Positions 14,242 through 15,791 of a stretch of 15,791 nt of DNA are shown here, piece after piece. The stretch comes from Oscillospiraceae bacterium. GTDB taxonomy: Bacteria > Bacillota_A > Clostridia > Oscillospirales > Oscillospiraceae. Under the pieces are notes generated by a model. That model ran no database searches, was not told the DNA's origin, and saw nothing but the letters and a program-made list of their open reading frames with translations. Position 1 is the stretch's first letter. Every line of letters begins with the position of its first letter. A program made the position numbers and the translations under genes. The stretch is taken from assembly GCA_017505505.1 (NCBI GenBank), contig JAFVPA010000042.1, forward strand, positions 1 through 15,791, written 5' to 3'.

Positions 14242-14430
14242 TTACAAACTTTTTTCGCAATCGGCCTGCATGAGGCGAAGCAAAACGTCTCCAAGGGAAT
14301 TTGCAGTTCCCTGTTTGAAAACCGGCTGAACTACAAACGACCTGCCATTTACATGGTAGGTCGTTTCCTGGTCAAGGGGAGGACTTTTTGCCTGGTTGGA
14401 TTTCTTTTCAGGCAATGTAGTATTATTCAT
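14242..14430 (-). CDS. tnpW: TnpW family transposon protein
   Basis: A 62-residue protein resembling the TnpW family found beside TnpX-type recombinases in Clostridial mobilizable transposons. The recognisable core is TTYHVNGRSFVVQPVFKQG, then GDVLLRLMQAD. Its biochemical role is not established to my knowledge. GAGAGGG lies 6 bases before the ATG. It is transcribed toward the recombinase gene, whose own promoter begins just past its stop. A 32-base inverted repeat is embedded in the coding sequence (14335-14366). Confidence 0.78.
   Translation of the reverse strand: MNNTTLPEKKSNQAKSPPLDQETTYHVNGRSFVVQPVFKQGTANSLGDVLLRLMQADCEKSL
14335..14366. repeat. Long inverted repeat inside tnpW
   Basis: AAACGACCT-G-CCAT, loop TTAC, ATGG-T-AGGTCGTTT: 13 Watson-Crick pairs with one G/T position, all inside the tnpW reading frame (TTYHVNGRSF). 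It could be a protein-binding site or an mRNA hairpin. Confidence 0.7.
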
Positions 14431-14464
14431 AATTTCCCTCTCAATAAATTGTTGAAAGATTGAT

Positions 14465-14700
14465 TATTTGCGAATAGGCGGAACAGACGGCCGCTGGCAC
14501 GGCTCCACGGGAATCTCACCCCTCCGGCGATCTGCCGGGCCCTACCCATTGCCTGCGACGCTTCTAACGCTCGGACTGTGGCTGTAAGGGAGTACCTGTC
14601 TCCTGTGCGTCGTCGCCCATGAGCTGCCATGCTCATTTTCTGGTGCTGGAATAATCGCTCGCTTCAATGAAGGTCCTGGCGCACCAGCCGTCCGGCTCGG
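14465..14700 (-). ncRNA. Unassigned structured region, candidate ncRNA
   Basis: The 402 bases between the HTH gene and tnpW (14431-14832) hold no convincing gene but many perfect complementary arms on the minus strand: CTGGTGC/GCACCAG (14687-14681 with 14646-14640), ATGAGC/GCTCAT (14636-14631 with 14624-14619), GCGACG/CGTCGC (14616-14611 with 14560-14555) enclosing GGAG/CTCC (14603-14600 with 14592-14589), and CCGGC/GCCGG (14538-14534 with 14528-14524). It is GC-rich compared with its neighbours. It matches no riboswitch I recognise. Overlapping reading frames at 14542-14766 (TTG start, no Shine-Dalgarno) and 14427-14636 look unlike proteins. Alternatives are a DNA site such as an origin of transfer, or a decayed gene. 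Confidence 0.35.
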
Positions 14701-14832
14701 CACAGAAGGGATGTATCTGTCTGCCTTATGCTGCGCCGGAATTATCCGCCGGGCTTTCTTTGTCAAATGTACAGGATTGTGTTGGTGGTATCTGTGGACA
14801 AGGAAAGGGAGAGAGACTTGTCCATCAGAGAA

Positions 14833-15072
14833 TTATGCCATCAACACACGGAAACCTGTTACAATGCTGCAAATCAGTTTGGTCTCAAGCCTGAGCCGCA
14901 TATCTTCATCGACGCACAGGTATTCGTTACCCTGTTCGTCTTTGAGCGGTCTGGTGGCAAGAGCCCGGATGTAATTCTGATAATGTGCAACCACGGTCAC
15001 AAGTGCATCGGTGTCGCCGCACATTGCAGCCAGAATTACTTCTACGGGAATCGGATCTACTCGTCCGGCCAT
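14833..15072 (-). CDS. Helix-turn-helix protein, Tn916 Orf8-like
   Basis: A 79-residue protein of the conjugative-transposon helix-turn-helix family related to Tn916 Orf8. Recognisable parts are PIPVEVILAAMCGDTDALVTV, then HYQNYIRALATRPLKDEQGN, and VDEDMRLRLETKLI. In Tn916-type elements this protein is encoded with the Orf7 sigma-like factor and the pair controls recombination and transfer genes. Here the ATG overlaps the sigma gene's 3' end by 16 bases. AAGGAGGG lies 6 bases upstream within the sigma coding sequence, indicating coupling. The C-terminus (GFRVLMA) is short but ordinary. Length fits the family. Confidence 0.85.
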   Translation of the reverse strand: MAGRVDPIPVEVILAAMCGDTDALVTVVAHYQNYIRALATRPLKDEQGNEYLCVDEDMRLRLETKLICSIVTGFRVLMA

Positions 15073-15491
15073 TCAAAACCCTCCTTAATCAGATATTTGC
15101 GCAATTCATTCAGCGTAACAAGACGGCGCTTGGATATGGTCTGGCGAACGACATTCATCCGTTCGCTGATCTCACGATCAGACATACCCAGGAAATAGGA
15201 AAGCAGAATAACATTTCGCTTTTCCTCCGGCAACTGCGCAATGGCGTCAGCCAAAAGATTGCCGGTCACGACAACCGGGATTCCCATTACCTCAAAGACA
15301 TGCTCGTCATTGAAATAGCGGTCCTTACTGGCGGTCTGCTCCAGCTCATTGGCTGTCAGATCATCCAGAGACTTTTCCTGTTCCCGGCGGCGGGCATATT
15401 CACGCTGAATATACCTGGCCTCGTTTTTCAAAACCTTGACGCAAAAGCCGCCAAACTGATTTTGAATACGCTGCTCGTAGGAGTCTTTCAT
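15057..15491 (-). CDS. Sigma-70-like factor, Tn916 Orf7-like
   Basis: A 144-residue regulator of the sigma-70 region 4 type, as encoded by Orf7 of Tn916-like elements. The C-terminal half has LLADAIAQLPEEKRNVILLS, then FLGMSDREISERMNVVRQTI, a standard region-4 helix-turn-helix. The N-terminal half (FGGFCVKVLKNEARYIQREY) matches the family. It would act with the HTH protein encoded next. The ATG at 15491 has a strong GGGAGGTGA Shine-Dalgarno. A small hairpin, CCGCT/AGCGG (15511-15525), lies just upstream in the leader. I see no good promoter between 15492 and 15629, so it may be read from outside the window or from a weak promoter. Confidence 0.88.
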   Translation of the reverse strand: MKDSYEQRIQNQFGGFCVKVLKNEARYIQREYARRREQEKSLDDLTANELEQTASKDRYFNDEHVFEVMGIPVVVTGNLLADAIAQLPEEKRNVILLSYFLGMSDREISERMNVVRQTISKRRLVTLNELRKYLIKEGFEWPDE

Positions 15492-15601
15492 AGTTTCACC
15501 TCCCTTCGCACCGCTGGGGTAGCGGGGTGGTGATCTCCTCCCTTTCGTCTCAGTAATGCAGAAGGGTGTAAAACAGCAACTGCATTTTTCGGGAGGTGGT
15601 T

Positions 15602-15646
15602 ATGAAAGGCTCTGCTGTAAGGCAGATGCTTACATACGAAATATGA
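15602..15646 (+). CDS. Possible 14-residue ORF, perhaps a truncated gene start
   Basis: ATG at 15602 follows GGGAGGTGG by 3 bases and encodes MKGSAVRQMLTYEI before TGA. It points away from the sigma gene and ends in the same few bases where the relaxase frame on the other strand breaks. It could therefore be the beginning of a longer gene cut off at that junction. Too short to identify. Confidence 0.2.
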   Translation: MKGSAVRQMLTYEI

Positions 15647-15791
15647 TGTGAATCATGCCCCGGCCCACAAGCTGCTCCGAAACAAATTGCCTTGCAAGAG
15701 CGATGTTTTCCTCCAATGAAAACTCGTTCTGCAAGGCAATGTCAAAGCTATATGCAAGCTGGGCTTTCTTGCCGCGCTCGGCCTTCTCCAC
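15630..15791 (-). pseudogene. MobA/MobL relaxase fragment, truncated
   Basis: The minus-strand frame is open from the window edge and reads VEKAERGKKAQLAYSFDIAL, then NEFSLEENIALARQFVSEQL and VGRGMI. This resembles the N-terminal relaxase domain of MobA/MobL mobilization proteins, which nick the origin of transfer. In that family the next residues should lead into a DxAxHD...NPHxH metal-binding motif. Here the frame instead gives HIIFRM and a stop. The catalytic histidines are therefore missing and the gene is cut off. The upstream part, including its start, lies outside the window. Confidence 0.7.

Larger units (their letters stand above)
12428..15791. mobile_element. End of a TnpX-type integrative mobilizable element
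   Basis: From the tRNA terminator to the right window edge every recognisable gene is of mobile type: TnpX-like recombinase, TnpW, Orf8-like HTH protein, Orf7-like sigma factor, and a MobA/MobL fragment. All are on the minus strand. Base composition is visibly less GC-rich around the recombinase than in the chromosomal block. The right end is outside the window. The truncated relaxase suggests the element is rearranged or defective. Confidence 0.8.

Noticed and set aside
14565..14605. Cobalamin-riboswitch-like words (CAGGAGACAGG and GCCACAGT)
   Set aside because: The order is opposite to that of a cobalamin riboswitch and the rest of the aptamer core is missing.
14542..14766. 74-residue minus-strand frame in the gene-poor stretch
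   Set aside because: Starts at TTG without a ribosome site, has a random-looking Pro/Arg/Ser-rich composition, and overlaps the inverted-repeat region.
14985..15533. 182-residue plus-strand frame opposite the Orf7/Orf8-like genes
   Set aside because: Both minus-strand genes have strong ribosome sites and family matches; this frame has neither.
1..15791. CRISPR array or insertion sequence with DDE transposase
   Set aside because: No regularly spaced direct repeats and no DDE-type transposase frame were seen on either strand.

Overview
This window looks like the chromosome of an anaerobic, spore-forming, GC-rich Clostridia member, probably from the gut Oscillospiraceae/Ruminococcaceae. The signs are a sigma-K gene, GGAGG-type ribosome binding sites, TnpX/TnpW and Tn916 Orf7/Orf8-like mobile genes, and many GTG/TTG starts. 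I cannot name the species.

Layout: (1) 1-920 is the right end of an integrated element. Its large serine recombinase stops exactly at an AAATGAG sequence, where the C-terminal half of sigK begins (916-1269). This is the arrangement of a 'skin'-type element interrupting sigK. (2) 1354-9444 is a plus-strand surface-polysaccharide operon of eight tightly packed genes: Wzx-like flippase, GT2 glycosyltransferase, LicD-family phosphotransferase, two GT-B glycosyltransferases, EpsG/Wzy-like polymerase, a Wzz-type chain-length protein fused to a degenerate tyrosine-kinase domain, and TagD glycerol-3-phosphate cytidylyltransferase. From the GT2 gene on, almost every junction is a 4-base stop/start overlap. 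A strong bidirectional terminator closes the operon. (3) 9498-12147, minus strand, is a four-gene operon: azlC, azlD, a DUF1893 gene, and a sugar isomerase/epimerase-GNAT fusion. A consensus promoter drives it. (4) 12241-12427 is a single initiator tRNA-Met gene with its own consensus promoter, a leader hairpin and a terminator. (5) 12428-15791 is the end of a second mobile element, minus strand: TnpX-like recombinase, TnpW, a 400-base gene-poor stretch rich in inverted repeats, an Orf8-like HTH protein, an Orf7-like sigma factor, and a broken MobA/MobL relaxase fragment.

How it fits together: the polysaccharide operon has export, assembly, polymerisation and length-control functions plus a CDP-glycerol supply, but no priming sugar-phosphate transferase in view. 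With TagD present and no choline genes visible, LicD may add glycerol phosphate to the glycan. The chromosomal block 921-12427 is flanked on both sides by mobile elements whose serine recombinase genes both end at an AAATGAG motif. The most notable points are the split sigK with its attachment core, the pseudokinase-like length regulator, the LicD/TagD pairing, and the unexplained folded region inside the second element.
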